Made by a program: the position numbers and the translations under genes
Assembly (NCBI GenBank): GCA_051294375.1
Contig: CM119263.1
Coordinates: 11,819,130 to 11,883,129 of the forward strand
Direction: 5' to 3'
From: Paraspadella gotoi
Taxonomy: Eukaryota > Chaetognatha
DNA length: 64,000 bases
Shown here: positions 24,190 to 37,754 of the stretch, one piece after another
Layout: every line of letters begins with the position of its first letter
Numbering within the stretch: position 1 is the stretch's first letter
The notes under the pieces: model-generated
What the model was told of the DNA's origin: nothing
The model's input: only the letters and a program-made list of their open reading frames with translations
The model's database searches: none

Positions 24190-26480
24190 GAACCGGCTTA
24201 CTTCGTCAAAGCTGCCACAAAAAATCCGGGATTCGGCGTTCGCGGCATCGTCTCGCAACTGAGGACAGATTAAGTATAAGTGGTAGAAAAAATCAAACTA
24301 ACTTGTAAATGCATATACTTATACAAGTATTTATCCATTTCGTAAAATAACATTTTAACTAGACGTAGAATCTTCGCTTAAAAAAAAAGATTTCACATTT
24401 TTCTTAAATAGGAAAGATTGTCCTTTAAAATCGACTAACCGGACAAAATGCAAATCAAATGAAGATATGCCCAGAATATTCGGGTAAAAACAGTTGTTAA
24501 AACAGCACGATTCGCGATTAGGGTTATATCTTAAGAGCAGCGCAAATTCGTTTTATGGATTGATAAAGGAGTTTAATATCAAAGCAGAGCCGGGGAAAGC
24601 ACTAGTCTCTCCGTGAGAATTTTTCAAAACCTTGTTTTACTATGAGAAATGAGAAAGGGAAATTTTGCTTTTGCAAAAATATGTAAACGAGGGCTAGGGT
24701 ATGTTAAATTATAAATATTTACTCGAATTTGTTGAGAATTTAAAAGCCTCTTGTCTCAAGAGCTTGCCAAATTTTTCTTTTCATTATTGACCAAACTCTT
24801 CATAGTAAACCAAGCATTGTAAAGTCCATTGGCTTGGTTTAGAGCAACATGAAATTTTTATTTAATAAGAAATTAAAAGGAAGGTTGAGAGAAAACTGAC
24901 TGTTTTCCTGATATCTCTATGAAGGAACAAACGATACAGGGATGGGCAATAGCTTACAGAAAATGAAGCCATAATCATTAGGCACATACAAGTTACCAAT
25001 ATGTAGAATTTTTTTGCTGAACCTCTTTAAAGGGTTGAGTGTCAAAACTGAAGGTAAAATTATACATGAATTTTTAAAACTAATGAAACCCCATAAAATA
25101 AATGAAAATTAATTCTTTTTAGGTGATTCTGAAAGAAAAGCTAAATTGTACTAATAGTGAAAGAACTTTAAAGTTTTTTGGATAAAGAGAATATAATTTT
25201 TTTACTTTAATAATATTTGCTTCAGCTGATGATTACAACGGATGTTACAAATGATTCCAAAATCATTATTCACGCACATCACGAAGCCTAAACTATTATC
25301 TTTCTTTTCCACCAGCAAAAAGTAAACATTGATTTTATGTAGATGAACAGGGATGTTTACGAAATGAGCTGGAAGACGTTCAACTACTTCACATTTAATG
25401 TCATTTTTATTCAATAAATACAAATGGAGGCGAAATCTTTTAATTATTTAGAACTTCACAGAGTTCACAAGACAATTTTACTTTCATAAATATCCCAAAT
25501 AAAGTATATTGTATTCGATTATATTTCTTTTACGCAAAAAGTCATAACAATAACAGAAAGTTATGATTCCCTTCGTCATCGGTTTAGAGAAAAAAAATTA
25601 ACTTTGCGGAATTCTAAGTTTGTAAGAGGAAGTCAGCAATCGGCGAAAAGTCTTAAAAGGCGCAGAATGTTTGAAAAAAAGGGGTGGTTTTGAGTGGTCT
25701 TCCTTAAGATTTCTCCAACAAATGTGAGTGACTCTAACAGGCGTAAACTTGAGATTTACAATATTTCCAAAGTCTACTTCACATCTATCGAATAAACAAT
25801 AATATAAGAAAAAGTCACTCTGGTCCCGCTCTCTTTTCTATAGCGGCTTATAATTGAACACTGTAAACATAACAACTTAAATGCCCATCAGTGGACATAA
25901 CGAGAACGTATCGTCCACGCACATTTTCTTTCAGTTAATTAAATATTTGATTTATTTCAATTAAAGTGACTTCTAGAGAAGAATTTTAATGAATCTTCAT
26001 TTTAAACCCGTCTCTTCATCTTAATTATTTCACGTCCCCATAATTAATATCTAATTAAAAAACTAGGGTAGAAAGTAATTTTTAACTTTATGTTTCACAG
26101 ATGCTCACTCTTTTTCCAGAAGACAAGACTAACGTCGTTCTCCGCGTTACATTATTAATATGTGAAATAAATCTAATAATAAAAATTTAATAATTAACTA
26201 AAATATTCTAAACTTTTTATATTAATTTTAAAATGTCTGGCAATATAGTAATTTTGTAATTTTCGTATAATTTACTTAAAATATGAAAACATGAAAAAAA
26301 TGCCCTCGGCCTCCCAATCAAAAAAAAGATTATTTTTGGCTCATGGGAATTTGATGACCCCCGATCAATTTCGTTAGTTACTTAAATGCGACGTTAAAGC
26401 AATGTTCTAAATAAGTATCTGAAAAAATTACAAAAATTACAAAGCGCCCCATTTAATTATGAATTCGGAATTTAAATTAG
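24190..26480. other. AT-rich intron segment, no gene recognised
   Basis: This part of the large afadin intron is free of long microsatellites. The only protein-like open frame is a short one on the - strand at 25202-25444 that is described under findings. Confidence 0.5.
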
Positions 26481-26499
26481 TTTTTAAGTTTAAATATTA

Positions 26500-26625
26500 A
26501 GTTAAAGGTAGGGTCAGGAATCAAGTTGGGGATTAAATTAAGAATTAGGATTAGGGATCCGGTTAGTGATTAGGATTAAGAATTAGGGTTAGAGATTAGA
26601 GATAAAGGCCTAGGGTTAGGGTTAA
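26500..26625 (-). repeat. degenerate TTAGG/TTAGGG tract
   Basis: Words such as GGATTAGGGAT, GAATTAGGGTTAG and CCTAGGGTTAGGGTTAAA recur. This is the opposite orientation of the CCTAA-type tracts at 11.7, 48.6 and 63.5 kb. Confidence 0.75.
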
Positions 26626-27166
26626 ACCGCGTTCTCTGGGCACGGGCAAAATCTTCGCCGCGCGCATTCCGCGTGTCAGTCGAGGTCACGACGCGAAATC
26701 TCGCGTTCGTTCACTCCGCCTCTTGAGAGAGAGAGAGAGAGAGAGAGACTGAAGCGAATATGCAAACCGGCGCCGCTACTTCGATCACGCAATTACGTAT
26801 CCGTCTCGACAATTGAGCCGAACGAAGGGCGGATTTACGATCTACATTTTCTTTGGCGACAATTTTGTTTTTATAAATTAATCGCGGCGTTCAATTTTCA
26901 AACTTTAATTTACAACTACGAATTTTTTCGATTTTGAAAAATTGTGTAATTAGTCTGTATTAGTCTGTTTGTTCCATTTGCTAGACATCACTAATGCATA
27001 GAGAAGAATTTCACTGTTTTCTTTGCATCTTTTATTTCAGTGAACCTTTTTATCGGTCAACATTTTTCGTTTTTCGTAATATTCTTTCTCTTAGTCTTTA
27101 CTTTCTACCCTTCTCTCGATCATCTCCAGATCATTTTTTTCCTTACGAATATTCTGTTCACGTGAG

Positions 27167-27167
<1 letters not shown>

Positions 27168-27243
<76 letters not shown>

Positions 27244-27247
27244 TCTT
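27168..27247 (+). repeat. (CT)n microsatellite
   Basis: About 38 CT units followed by a short imperfect tail. Confidence 0.97.
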
Positions 27248-27355
27248 TCTGATTATTTTCAATATTCTTTTTTTAGAACTGACTTCTCTCTCTCTTCCAT
27301 GTCACCTTTTAATCTCAGTCCCTAATATCATTTACAGTGTCTCGGAGAAACACAC

Positions 27356-27440
27356 TAACTGCTTTGGTACAACGAATAAAAAAATTATCTATTCATTCAA
27401 TAAATAAGCAATTTTGCTCCTGACTTTGGACAGACTCAGT
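27356..27440 (+). repeat. dispersed repeat R1, partial copy
   Basis: It shares TTGGTACAACGAATA, ATTCATTCAATAAATAAGC and CTGACTTTGGACAGACT with the fuller copies at 4858 and 53100. Only the first ~85 bases of the family are present. Confidence 0.75.
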
Positions 27441-27977
27441 TAAAGTCTGTTGTCAGTTATCAGTCATCTGTTGTCCCTATCGCCACTGTTTTCTTCGCAA
27501 AGCCTAAGTGGCCTAATACACCATCCCGATGTGTGTCCCACTGTCGCTGAGATTTACATGTAGATGTAAGTGTGAGGGACTGGGTAACCCGCCGATTGGC
27601 ACGGGCCTGCCGCCAGATCCAAAGCACTGGACTACATGTCTCACTATTACTCAGTATTAGCACGTGGTGACAGCGGTGTGGGTTTGGCGTCCTTTTAAAC
27701 CTGTCTCTGATCTGGCTTCATCTACATGCGAGATAAATTTTTAAATTCTATCCGCTTTGGTACTAAAGCCTCTACTACACATTACCGAGAAAAGTAAATT
27801 GTTCTCGTTTGAACTGATTTTAAAATTAAAACAAGAAGAAATACCTACTAACTAGTTTCCATTTTCTCTTGTCTGTTTGAATACACGTGAGCTTTGCGCC
27901 CTCGCTGCTCCTTTTAATCTCAAGCACGGTGCTCCGATCGCTCTGCAACGTGTCTTTGTGAAATATCCCTTTTTCGC

Positions 27978-27979
27978 TT

Positions 27980-28030
<51 letters not shown>

Positions 28031-28055
28031 TCTCTACATCTCTCTCTTTCTCTAT
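27978..28055 (+). repeat. (CT)n microsatellite, interrupted
   Basis: CT tract with TTCT and CCTT interruptions. Confidence 0.95.
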
Positions 28056-28617
28056 AAATTTGTTTTGCCCTCTAGCTCATATCACAACAAGAACAACTTT
28101 ATTTCGTTGTGATTTAAGGACAAATTTTTAGGAGAAACCTTAAATTATTTTTATTTGATTATAAATAATTTATTTATTAAAAATCTAGTATAAAATACTA
28201 ATATTATATTAATTCCTAAGAAATGAATTTTAATTAAATAAATTAATTATGAAGTTAAATTACCCTTTTATTAAAAAAGTTACGTTTCTAATAAGTTTAT
28301 TACCTAATCGAAAATTTTTTGAAATAAAATGCTATTAATCATTGTTTTATTATTATATATTTAAAAAATATCAATACTATGTATTACATAAATTGCTATT
28401 TTTTTTTTAATAATTAAATCATTTAAAAAAGATTCCCCCTTCTAATTTTTTATACCCTCGGCCTCAGGGCGCTGACTTTCCTGGGGACCACCTTTCAATT
28501 TGTGTCAATCTCAGGGAGGCCTCTCACAGAGACCAACTGAGATAAGAATCACAATCGATAAAAATCAATCTTGAACTAACTTCGCGCACTTTCTTCTCCC
28601 TCTATTTTAAAATGTTT

Positions 28618-28775
28618 ACCACCAATTCAAAAATTATTCATTTATTTAGTAAACAAGCTATCTTGCCCCTGACTAAAGCATACATCCCTCTTACAAGATA
28701 ATAACTTGAAAAAATTTTAATAAAGACTCTCTCAGAGTCTAGTTTATTTAACTTTATTTACTCCAAAGTGCTTGG
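28618..28775 (+). repeat. dispersed repeat R1 copy
   Basis: It matches the copy at 4858-5065 through ATTCATTTATTTAGTAAACA, AGCTATCTTGCCCCTGACT, TCTTACAAGATAATAAC and AAGACTCTCTCAGAGTCT, with internal deletions. Confidence 0.82.
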
Positions 28776-28842
28776 CTTCTCTGTTTTAATTATTAAATTA
28801 TTATTATTCTTATTGTTGTATTAAATTATGTAATTGAAGAAA

Positions 28843-28885
<43 letters not shown>

Positions 28886-28907
28886 CTCTCTCTCTCTCTC
28901 TCCCTCT
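28843..28907 (+). repeat. (CT)n microsatellite
   Basis: CT tract interrupted by ATCTTT and ending in CCCTC. Confidence 0.95.
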
Positions 28908-29668
28908 TGCCCCTCAAGTCTCTTTCTATCTTAACTTCCGCTGCTTTCCCGCTCTTGCTCCCGTCCTTTCCTCTTTCCAACCTAATATTCGTTTCCACGT
29001 CATCAAATCCAATCCACTCAAGTCTTGACGTCTGCAAGAATCCAATAACTTCCAGGATGACGTCATCCACGAATCGGAAACGCTCCGGTCACTCCATTCA
29101 CTATAACTTTACCCATGAAACCCTTTGAGGTTTCTTTCGCATTTAACGTATAACACAAATCACGTTTAAAAAAAAAAGAGACGTATTTCCGCAGTGAAAT
29201 CTTTTTGGATTTTTTAATATATTTTTTTTCAATTAATTCATATTGGGTAAATAATAATAAAAAAATCAAGAAATAATCATCATGAAAAAATTGCAAGATT
29301 ACTTGTTTTACTAAATTTTATATTAAATGTAAAAATTTAATAAATTTCCCCATATATTCGATTTAATTATATTCTTTATATAGAGTATATTGAGAATTCT
29401 CTTATCCAGCTAATGTTAATTAACTTGTAAAACGTAAAATTTTGAGAGGAAACAGGCCGATCTTTCCCAGCGATTCTCCAGGGCATGTTTATTTTTCTGT
29501 TTTATAGCATTATTTGTTTACATAACTCAAATTTTTTTTCACTCAATCCATTAAACAGCTGCCCCTTTAAAATGTTTTCCATCTCCTTTCGCCGAATTCC
29601 ATCTCCTTAAAATTGTCCGAGAAGCATTCAGATGCGGACGATTGGGGTTCCACTCCACGTGAATTATT

Positions 29669-29775
29669 TCTCTCTCTCTCTCTCTCTCTCTCTCATCTCC
29701 TCTCTCTCTCTCTTCTCTCTCTCTCTCTTCTCTCTCTCTCTTCTCTCTCTCTCTCTTTATGTTTTCTATCTCTCT
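29669..29775 (+). repeat. (CT)n microsatellite, imperfect
   Basis: CT units regularly broken by TTC or CC, so several CT blocks of 5-9 units. Confidence 0.93.
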
Positions 29776-30190
29776 CAAACCATCCAAACCGGCCCTCGCC
29801 AAGTGCCCGGATATCACTTTCTGAATTATGGAAACAAATCTTCAATTGCGATTCCCTCGCAACTTTTCAACCTTCAGCTCCCCGTGTATCTCTCCCTCTC
29901 TCTCTTTCGCTTTCTCTCTTCGCTCATCTCTCCTTTTCCTCGCTTGCTCTTTTTTTTTTCAACTCCGACTTTGAAAAACGATTTCCAGTCTTAGCTAATC
30001 CGCAGAGTTCGCGGTGATAATGGGATGGGAACCGCAAATGGGGATGTCTGCCAGAAAACACAGCGGAAACACTAAAACACCAACCGAGATTCCTTTTTTT
30101 TTTTTGTTCGTAGAGGAAAAATGGGAGAGGGAGATAAAGCTGAGGAATAGTGGGAGACGTCGCCACGTCGGCAATACAGAGAAGAAGGAA

Positions 30191-30298
<108 letters not shown>

Positions 30299-31308
30299 AG
30301 TTCTACAAAGGACATCATTTTGTGTCATTTTGACCTCATTGAGTGTAAATATTTCTTTTCGGGTAATGATTGGATTTTTTGCCATAGATATTTTATAATT
30401 TATATTCTTGGTCATTTCATTCAATGTAATTTGCTACTGTCATTCAAATCGAATGGCATAGCTAATACGGAATTTCTTTTTGTGCTTTGAGCGACTGAAT
30501 TTCCCCTTCGGCACACCATAAGTTTAAATAGTCTATCAGGTAATTTTTAACTCAATCTTGACGACCAAAAAGGGGTTGATCACTACAGTAGATCACTATC
30601 TATGGATTGATCTTCTTTTTTTTCGCCAGTCGTTTTTCACCGTCTACAAGGCCGAGTCTCAAATTCATCTTATCTTCCGAGTGCGGTTTTAGTTTCTTAA
30701 AAATAAAAAGAAAGAATTGATAGAATCTTAGTAAGAGGTGAGTAATGGATTTTCACTCGATTTTGGTACAGATTCCTCTAGTCATGAGTTCCCTCACTCT
30801 TTGGTTCAATTGAACAAAGTCGACCGACTTGTTTTCGGCGCAGCGAGGTTCATTTTTCCCCATTTTCATTTTTGCATAGTGCTAATTTTGTATCAATAAT
30901 CTTTTTAACACTTTAATTTCAATTATTCCTTTTCTTTTTTTTTATCATCTCTCTCGCTGTTACTAATTCTCTTTCGGTCTTTGATATTTTTCCTTAAGAT
31001 CATTTAAAGGACGGGTCTTTCTTTCTAAACTTTTTCCGGATCTCCCGGGCCCCATTACCCAATTCATTTCCCGGATGCGATTTGTCCTCGGATTTTGATT
31101 GGAATCGATTTCCGGTTCTTTTCTCCGTTCGTCTCAGCCGCCGGTCGTTTTCCGATTCTTCTCGCCCTTCTCTCGCCCCGGCTGGACTCCTTGACCCCCA
31201 CTCTCGCACCGCGAATCATTTCTATAATTTTTTTAGCCATTCACTCCTTTTACATTCAATCACGATGTCACCAATCACCATATCTAGCTCTGTTGTTTAG
31301 ACCACTAA

Positions 31309-31634
<326 letters not shown>

Positions 31635-32172
31635 TAATCATAATAATACATCATCATTACAACAGTCCAGGCTCATCAGTTATTTTATCTCGCTCGCCGG
31701 CCGACTTATCTTTTCTCTCAGGATTTCGCTCGATGTTCTTTTGATTTCTCCGTTTTTCTTCGATGAATTAAAGGAGCACCTGTAAAACTTTTTTCTCGTG
31801 GGAAACAAAAGAACAGTGTGTTGGCCTGTTTCAGATTTTAAGAGAAATCTAAAGTGTGTGTTCAATATTTCGTTTTGTTGGTTAATAAGTCTCGTTGTCG
31901 GATTGTTCCTTATTCTATAAAAAAATATCAAAAAAGTATTTGCGTTACAAACAAGAATTAATTGTTACGTAAGAATAGTTTTTAAATACAGTACAACTTT
32001 TTTTAAAAAAATTTTGGATGGATTTTTTAAAAAAAATTAAAAATATATATAATTACAGCTTTTAAAAATTCTTAATTTTTTTTAGTAAAATGTAAAATAA
32101 CTGATAAAATCATCGAAAGATGATGATGATAACAATTTTTTACGGTTTTTCTTATTTTTGACCCACTTATCA

Positions 32173-32174
<2 letters not shown>

Positions 32175-32247
<73 letters not shown>

Positions 32248-32297
32248 CTTCTCTCCCTCAAGGTGCCATAAAGCCGCAAGTAATTAATATTATCTAT

Positions 32298-32378
<81 letters not shown>

Positions 32379-32390
32379 ACTCTCTCACTT
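32175..32390 (+). repeat. two (CT)n microsatellites
   Basis: CT-rich tracts at 32175-32255 and 32300-32390 close to the start of the first FHA exon (32576). Confidence 0.94.
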
Positions 32391-32575
32391 TTCTTTAACT
32401 CAAATTCCCTCGTAAAAATCAAAACTGATCCAAGCGCTGACGAAGACTCGAAACGTTTAGAGTCGAAACATGTAATGCATAATAAAATAAAAAATCCTTC
32501 TTAATAAACCCATATTAAATTCATTGAGTCGGGCTACCCCTGTCTTAAGTCTTTTTTTTTTTCACGAATTTTCAG

Positions 32576-32728
32576 AGGGGAATCCCCCTAACACTCGACC
32601 AAAGCGACACCTGCTGCAACCAAACGTTACCGAAGTCGGAAACGAAAGATCCTTAGGAACGATAGGACAATACCTTCAACTCTTGGGGCCCAACATCGAA
32701 TCTCGTCACTGCGTCATTGCCAACACTG
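32576..32728 (+). CDS. AFDN: afadin exon: first half of the FHA domain
   Basis: The acceptor is GAATTTTCAG and the donor is GTGAGA. Phase is 1 in and 1 out. The exon encodes PKRHLLQPNVTEVGNERS, then LQLLGPNIESRHCVIANT. This is the first half of the afadin-type forkhead-associated domain: human afadin has KLYRLQLSVTEVG, IQLFGPGIQPHHC and LTNMDG at the same spacing. The SRHC motif occupies the position of the conserved Ser-x-x-His of canonical phosphothreonine-binding FHA domains, which many afadins lack in full. The domain is cut by a 177-bp intron, the shortest in the gene. Confidence 0.93.
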
Positions 32729-32905
32729 GTGAGAGACTGTGGCTCGTGAAGTTAAGATATAACCGTTCCGTGAAATTATTGTGTAACTATTATTATGATT
32801 TTAATGTTATTATTTTATACATACCTAACAATTTTCGTCGAATCGCCTGTAATTTTTTTTTATCCGAATCTGTTTCTTCCCGCCAATCGCTGCGTTAACC
32901 GTCAG

Positions 32906-33081
32906 AGGGCATAGTGACGGTGACCCCTTGCTCTGCCAAGGCCGAGACCTTCGTCGGCAACCATGGGCGCATCGTCGAGACCACGATGTTGCAGCACGGC
33001 AACATCGTGAGGTTCGGAAAGGGTCACGTCTTCCGGTTCGTCGATCCAAACCTTCAGCAGCGGCAGCCGCAAACATCACAG
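32906..33081 (+). CDS. AFDN: afadin exon: second half of the FHA domain
   Basis: The acceptor is AACCGTCAG and the donor is GTGAGG. The exon enters in phase 1 and leaves in phase 0. It encodes EGIVTVTPCSAKAETFVGN, then GRIVETTMLQHGNIVRFGK and HVFRFVDP. This is an unmistakable afadin FHA C-terminal half (human: VVTVTPRSMDAEIYVEGQRISETTMLQSG and HVFKFVDPS). One residue appears inserted in the turn that is VEGQRI in human (VGNHGRI here). The exon ends in a short Gln-rich stretch (LQQRQPQTSQ). Confidence 0.95.
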
Positions 33082-33981
33082 GTGAGGACCAGTTTTTTTA
33101 AAGCGAAAATTGTGAAATTTAAATTCCATAGAATCTCATCGTAGAAATAATAATAAGTAAGCATAGGCAAAAACCTAAATGCGAAATTCATATTTCCACG
33201 CTGTTTTTTTTTCGAATCCGGGGCCGTCGACGTATAAATTTTATGTAATGATAACTGATAAGTGATGATAATTGTCCCTTCGGATGCTTTTAAAAGTTTG
33301 TACTTCGTTACATTCAAGAAGAAAAAAATGTCCTTTTAGTACGATTTAATTTGCTTCGGCGTTTCCCTTTTGGCCTTTGCCTCAAAATAAAACTCTTTTT
33401 AGCGTGAGTACTTTCTACTGACTAGTACTGACTAGTACTGAGTAGTATATAGTTTATACTATAGACGCGGCATTACCAAAATTATTTTCCTTGTGGTATG
33501 CTTTAAAATTATAATTTCGCTTGACTGCGGACTACATGTGTCAGCGTTGAAGCATCGGATTTGTCACAAAACTACCAACCGTGAAAATATTCCCCAAAAT
33601 TCCACTTTCTCTTTTCCCATAGCGTGAACAAAAATCGAAATAATGTACACCTCGTTTTTATTCCAAACACGGTCTTTCTAATTTCTTTTTTTGTTTTGAC
33701 AAGCGATTTGAAAGAATGGGTTTTTCTCTCCCGCCGCAGTTTTAAACCGTTTTTTTCCGTTTTCTTTCCAATTCGCTCTTTCCCCGCTCCTCATCCTGTC
33801 TTCTTTCCTTTCTTCGGCTTTTTTTTTTAGTTTTTGCCTTTTCCTTCATTCCCATTTTTTTTCTCTTCTCGTTTAATTTCGTGATTTTTTTTTCCGCGGT
33901 TTTTTTTATTTCTTAAACCATTTTTTTCTCGAGGCCTATTTTGTAATTTTTTTATGTACGATTAGTAAAATCTCTCCTCAG

Positions 33982-34424
33982 ACGATGCGACCCCGACCGA
34001 ACATCGAAACGTCGTTCTACTCCGGCCCGGCGCGGCCTCAGTATCCGTACGGCGCCCCACAGAGCCAAGCGCCCAATCTCCCACCGAATTCGTCAGTCAA
34101 CCACCCCCCTAACCATCCCGCAAACCAATTCCAGAACGCTCATGCCAACCACCTCGCTCATAATCACCCTCAAGCTCATCCAAACTCTCTTCCCCATCAG
34201 AATTCAAACCCGCAGAACCTTCCACAATCTCATCAAATTTCCCAGCATCACAACAATCACAACCTCGGCTTGAATCATCTTCATCACGCGTCTAATCAAC
34301 ATCGTCCTCAACCACATCATCACCATCCACCACAGCAACAACCTCTGCATCACCATCAACAGCAGAAAGTTCTTCACGAGGCTCACGGAATCAATCATTC
34401 GAAATCGGCGGAAACTACGAACGT
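33982..34424 (+). CDS. AFDN: afadin exon: His/Asn/Gln/Pro-rich linker
   Basis: The acceptor is TCTCCTCAG and the donor is GTGAGT. The exon runs phase 0 to phase 2 (147 codons plus two bases). It starts TMRPRPNIETSFYSGPARPQ and then becomes strongly biased to His, Asn, Gln and Pro (NHPPNHPANQ, HHNNHN, PHHHHPPQQQ). In vertebrate afadin the stretch between FHA and the ETTFD motif is only a few dozen residues, so this exon is a large low-complexity expansion. Low-complexity tracts here are probably disordered. The frame is open through the exon and reads into a stop only if the donor is ignored. Confidence 0.85.
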
Positions 34425-34712
34425 GTGAGTGAAAAATTATATGGCGAGAATTTGACGTAATAAAGTATATAATTTATATAATATATACATACTATGTATA
34501 ATACGTATTACATGTATTTCATAGATATATATATATATATATAATTATAAAATAGTGAAATAAGTAATTTTGCAATTTTCATAATCATTCACTAATTAAT
34601 ATTTATTATTTATGATTGACTCTATTTGAAACGTCAAAAAATGTTATTTGCTGTATATGTAAAATAGTTTATATAGTATCGTTTCCACTTCTCCGTCTTG
34701 TCTTCATATCAG

Positions 34713-34925
34713 AAACGCCAAGTCATTTTCATCTCCGGCGGCCAACTACGAAACGACTTTCGACATCGATGGCCATGTTGAGACGGTGGCCGCCGCCGCC
34801 GCCGCCGTTCTAGCCGCTCATCAAAACGCTGCTGCCGCTGCAGCTGCAGCTGCAAGTGCCGCGAAGAGCGGCGGTAACAAGCCGAACCCACCCGTCACAG
34901 GAGCGCCATCTATTCACTTTAGAAA
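34713..34925 (+). CDS. AFDN: afadin exon: ETTFD motif, poly-Ala tract and PSIHFR just before DIL
   Basis: The acceptor is CTTCATATCAG and the donor is GTGAGT. The exon is phase 2 in and 2 out. It encodes NAKSFSSPAANYETTFDIDG, then two alanine runs separated by VLAAHQN, then GAPSIHFRK. Vertebrate afadin has IVQETTFDLGGDI and later LPASIEFRE immediately before the DIL domain, so both anchors are present in order. The alanine runs are an insertion relative to vertebrates. The next exon must supply one base and then the start of DIL. No such exon was recognised in the remaining 29 kb. Confidence 0.88.
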
Positions 34926-37680
34926 GTGAGTAAATAAAATTATAAAAACGATAGTCAAACGTTTAACTCGCAATTAATAAATGTTTTAAATGTTTCAGTT
35001 TAAAGATAGTATTATCGTAAAATTATACAAATGTTTTTTAATTATACTCTATAAAAAAGGTTTCATTTTTCTATAAAATTTAAGGAAAAAAATGAAAAAA
35101 ACATTTTTTTTAGAATTTGGGATTTAAGTTATTAAGGACTTATAAGTTATTTATCACTGATAAATAAATTGGCTCGAGAATGTCATGCCTTTTCGCATTT
35201 TGTGAATTCTTGACATCTTCACGCAATCAAAACCAAGAAAATTCGAGTGGTGTGGACTGCGAATCGGACACATTTATTACACATTTATTTAAAAACACAC
35301 ATTTATTACACATTTATTTAAAAACTAAAATTTTATTTAAGCTATATAACCATGATAAAGTACTAAAAATATTTGATCATATTGTCGGTATATACATAAT
35401 ATGTATCTATAATCAGGGGCGGCGAGAGGAGGGGATATCTTCGCCTCAGGCCTTTGAGAAGAGAGAACAAAAGAAGGAAAGAAAAGAAGAAAAAAAGAAA
35501 AAAAAAGAAGAAAAGAGAAGAGAAAAAGAAGAAAGAAGGAGGGAAGAAAAAGAGGAAAAAGAAGGAATTGAGTGATTGAGTGGGCCCCTTTAGACTTTAG
35601 GGGTCAAGTTGGCCCCCTATTTAAGTCAAATCAAGGCCCCTTTATTGGTAATTGGTAATTCCTTAAAATAGTAAATTTGCAAAACCTTTGGTTTTTAGTG
35701 TTTTAGTTAAAGCTACATTTCGAAGTTAGCGACAAAAGGTCTGTGATTTTCTTTAACATCTTTATGATCAAAATAATGTTATCAATATAAAGTTTAGGAA
35801 AAGAAAGAAAATGACTATTAATATTTACCTTCTTGTGAATATAGGTCAATTGACGGAAAATTTTTTTAATTTGTAATAAAGTACGGCAGAAAAGCAAGGA
35901 TAAAATGAACATTTTTAACAATTTGGTTTGGTCCTCAGTTGTATTTATTAATTACTGTAGTTTTACCAACAGTGTTTTCCTTGATTAAAAGGCAAGGGTG
36001 GCTGGCGAAAAAATCTAGTGAAATTGGCGCCAAAAAAAATAATTGATATTATTTATATTCATTTATTAAAATAACTAATTTGAGTACTAGGGAAATCTGA
36101 AGGTTTAAAACCTCGGCAATAAAAGGCTGAGCTTTCTTTTTAATAATAAAAATTTATTTATCTTTCTTTTCCTCGCTACCTCTAAGGACTTTATTACCGT
36201 ATTAGAATTTCTCATCTTGCCTCAATTGGTTTTCTCAGAGGTTTTTCGGCTTTCGTTTATTAAAAATTCCAGCTGCTTGTGTTGATTATTTTCTTTCGTC
36301 GTTTTTTGTTAAATCGTTTAATTTTTCCTTCGCATTTTTTGCGTATTTCTTATTTTCATTTTCTTATGAAATTGGTACAACCAATTATTATATTTTATTT
36401 ATTGTTTCTTCTGCTTTTCCTTTTTCTCCATACAGAGTTAGGGCCAAACTTTGTCAATGGGGTGGGTCAAAAGTTTTATTTGGGAACCTTCCCAATTGAA
36501 ACTTTCAATGGACCAAAATTTTATAAAATGGCTAGAAGCACTAGTAATTAATTTTTTAATATTTATATATTTATTTATAGATAGGAAATGTTAAAACAAT
36601 TTTTTTTAATTTTTATTTTTAAAAGCAGATTCATACTTCTCGCAGGATAGATATCATTACTAAATGAGCCACCGGGTCACAACTGTGTTACGACCGTGTT
36701 ATGCTTATAGGCGCGGTTAACTTATGCGTAAAAAATCTATGGCAAGGGCACAATAAACATTGAACAGTGTGGCTTACTGTAATGCAAAATGCACGATAAT
36801 TTTTTTTAACCAAATACCGGACAACTATTTAAATCTAATATCACTTAAAATTTTTGAGCGATTGACAAAACGAAAATACCACTCTCATTAGAACTGCGCA
36901 TGTGTGAATAAAAATGCAAATAATCATGATAATGGAGAGACAAAAAAAAAACCTATATGAACTCAACTTTCCGGTGGGTCTTTAAAATTATTAATTCACC
37001 TTACCATTTTGACAGAGCGTTCATTTGTTCTCAAGTACGCTTGAGACACTGTATCTTTCTTGACTTTTTCTATCATTCTTTCTAAACTGACTCATGATGG
37101 AAAGTCCTCAAATGTCTATTTGTTCTGTCCTTTCTTGAACTTCTATTCATAAATTCTCTGTTTCGAGAATTCTCTCAATATCTCTCTCTTTTTTCCTCTC
37201 TCCCTTTCCACATCATTCTTTCTCCTCTCGCTCAAGAACGCATCTTGCTTCCAGACTTTTTTTTTGGTCGATTTCTTAGAAATGGATCTTTAGGGGGAAT
37301 TTTCGCGTCCTTGTGCGGCAGGGGTCAAAAGAGTGGCGCAAGTTTCGGTTTAGATTAGAAAAGCTCGCTCATATATACTGTTCAGATTTTAGCAAACTGA
37401 CGCTGTTCTTTGAGTAATTTTGCATGACTTCAAAATACATAGTAGAGCATTTTTTAGGTTCATTCATATTCGTCCTCGCCTTTACTACAAACGAGATAAG
37501 CTAGGATGAAATGAATAAAGTGAATGATTCTTTTAACGTCATAACAAGTACAGGGAGTAAAATAAGTATCATAAGTATTTGTATAAGGAGATATAATGTG
37601 CAAAATTTAAAAAAATTCCCCTAATATTTCGGCATAATTTAAACAAAAATTTTTTAGCACAATATATCTCAAATCTGAAG
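34926..37680. other. AT-rich stretch after the last recognised afadin exon
   Basis: No DIL-domain exon was found. It contains a purine-rich patch (35455-35575), the short ATTGGTACAACCAAT stub at 36367 that matches the start of R1, and the R2 copy. Confidence 0.5.
36655..36735 (+). repeat. dispersed repeat R2 copy
   Basis: Contains ATGAGCCACCGGGTCAC and, about 30 bases later, GCTTATAGGCGCGGTTAACT. The - strand of 56320-56405 carries ATGAACCACCGGGTCAC and ACTTACAGCCGGGGTGAACT at matching spacing. Confidence 0.65.
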
Positions 37681-37754
37681 GCCTGTGGGCGCAGTTTGCT
37701 TTGCAAAACCTGGCAACATTCACTAAAAAAGTTTTAAAAAAAAGAATCCTTTCG

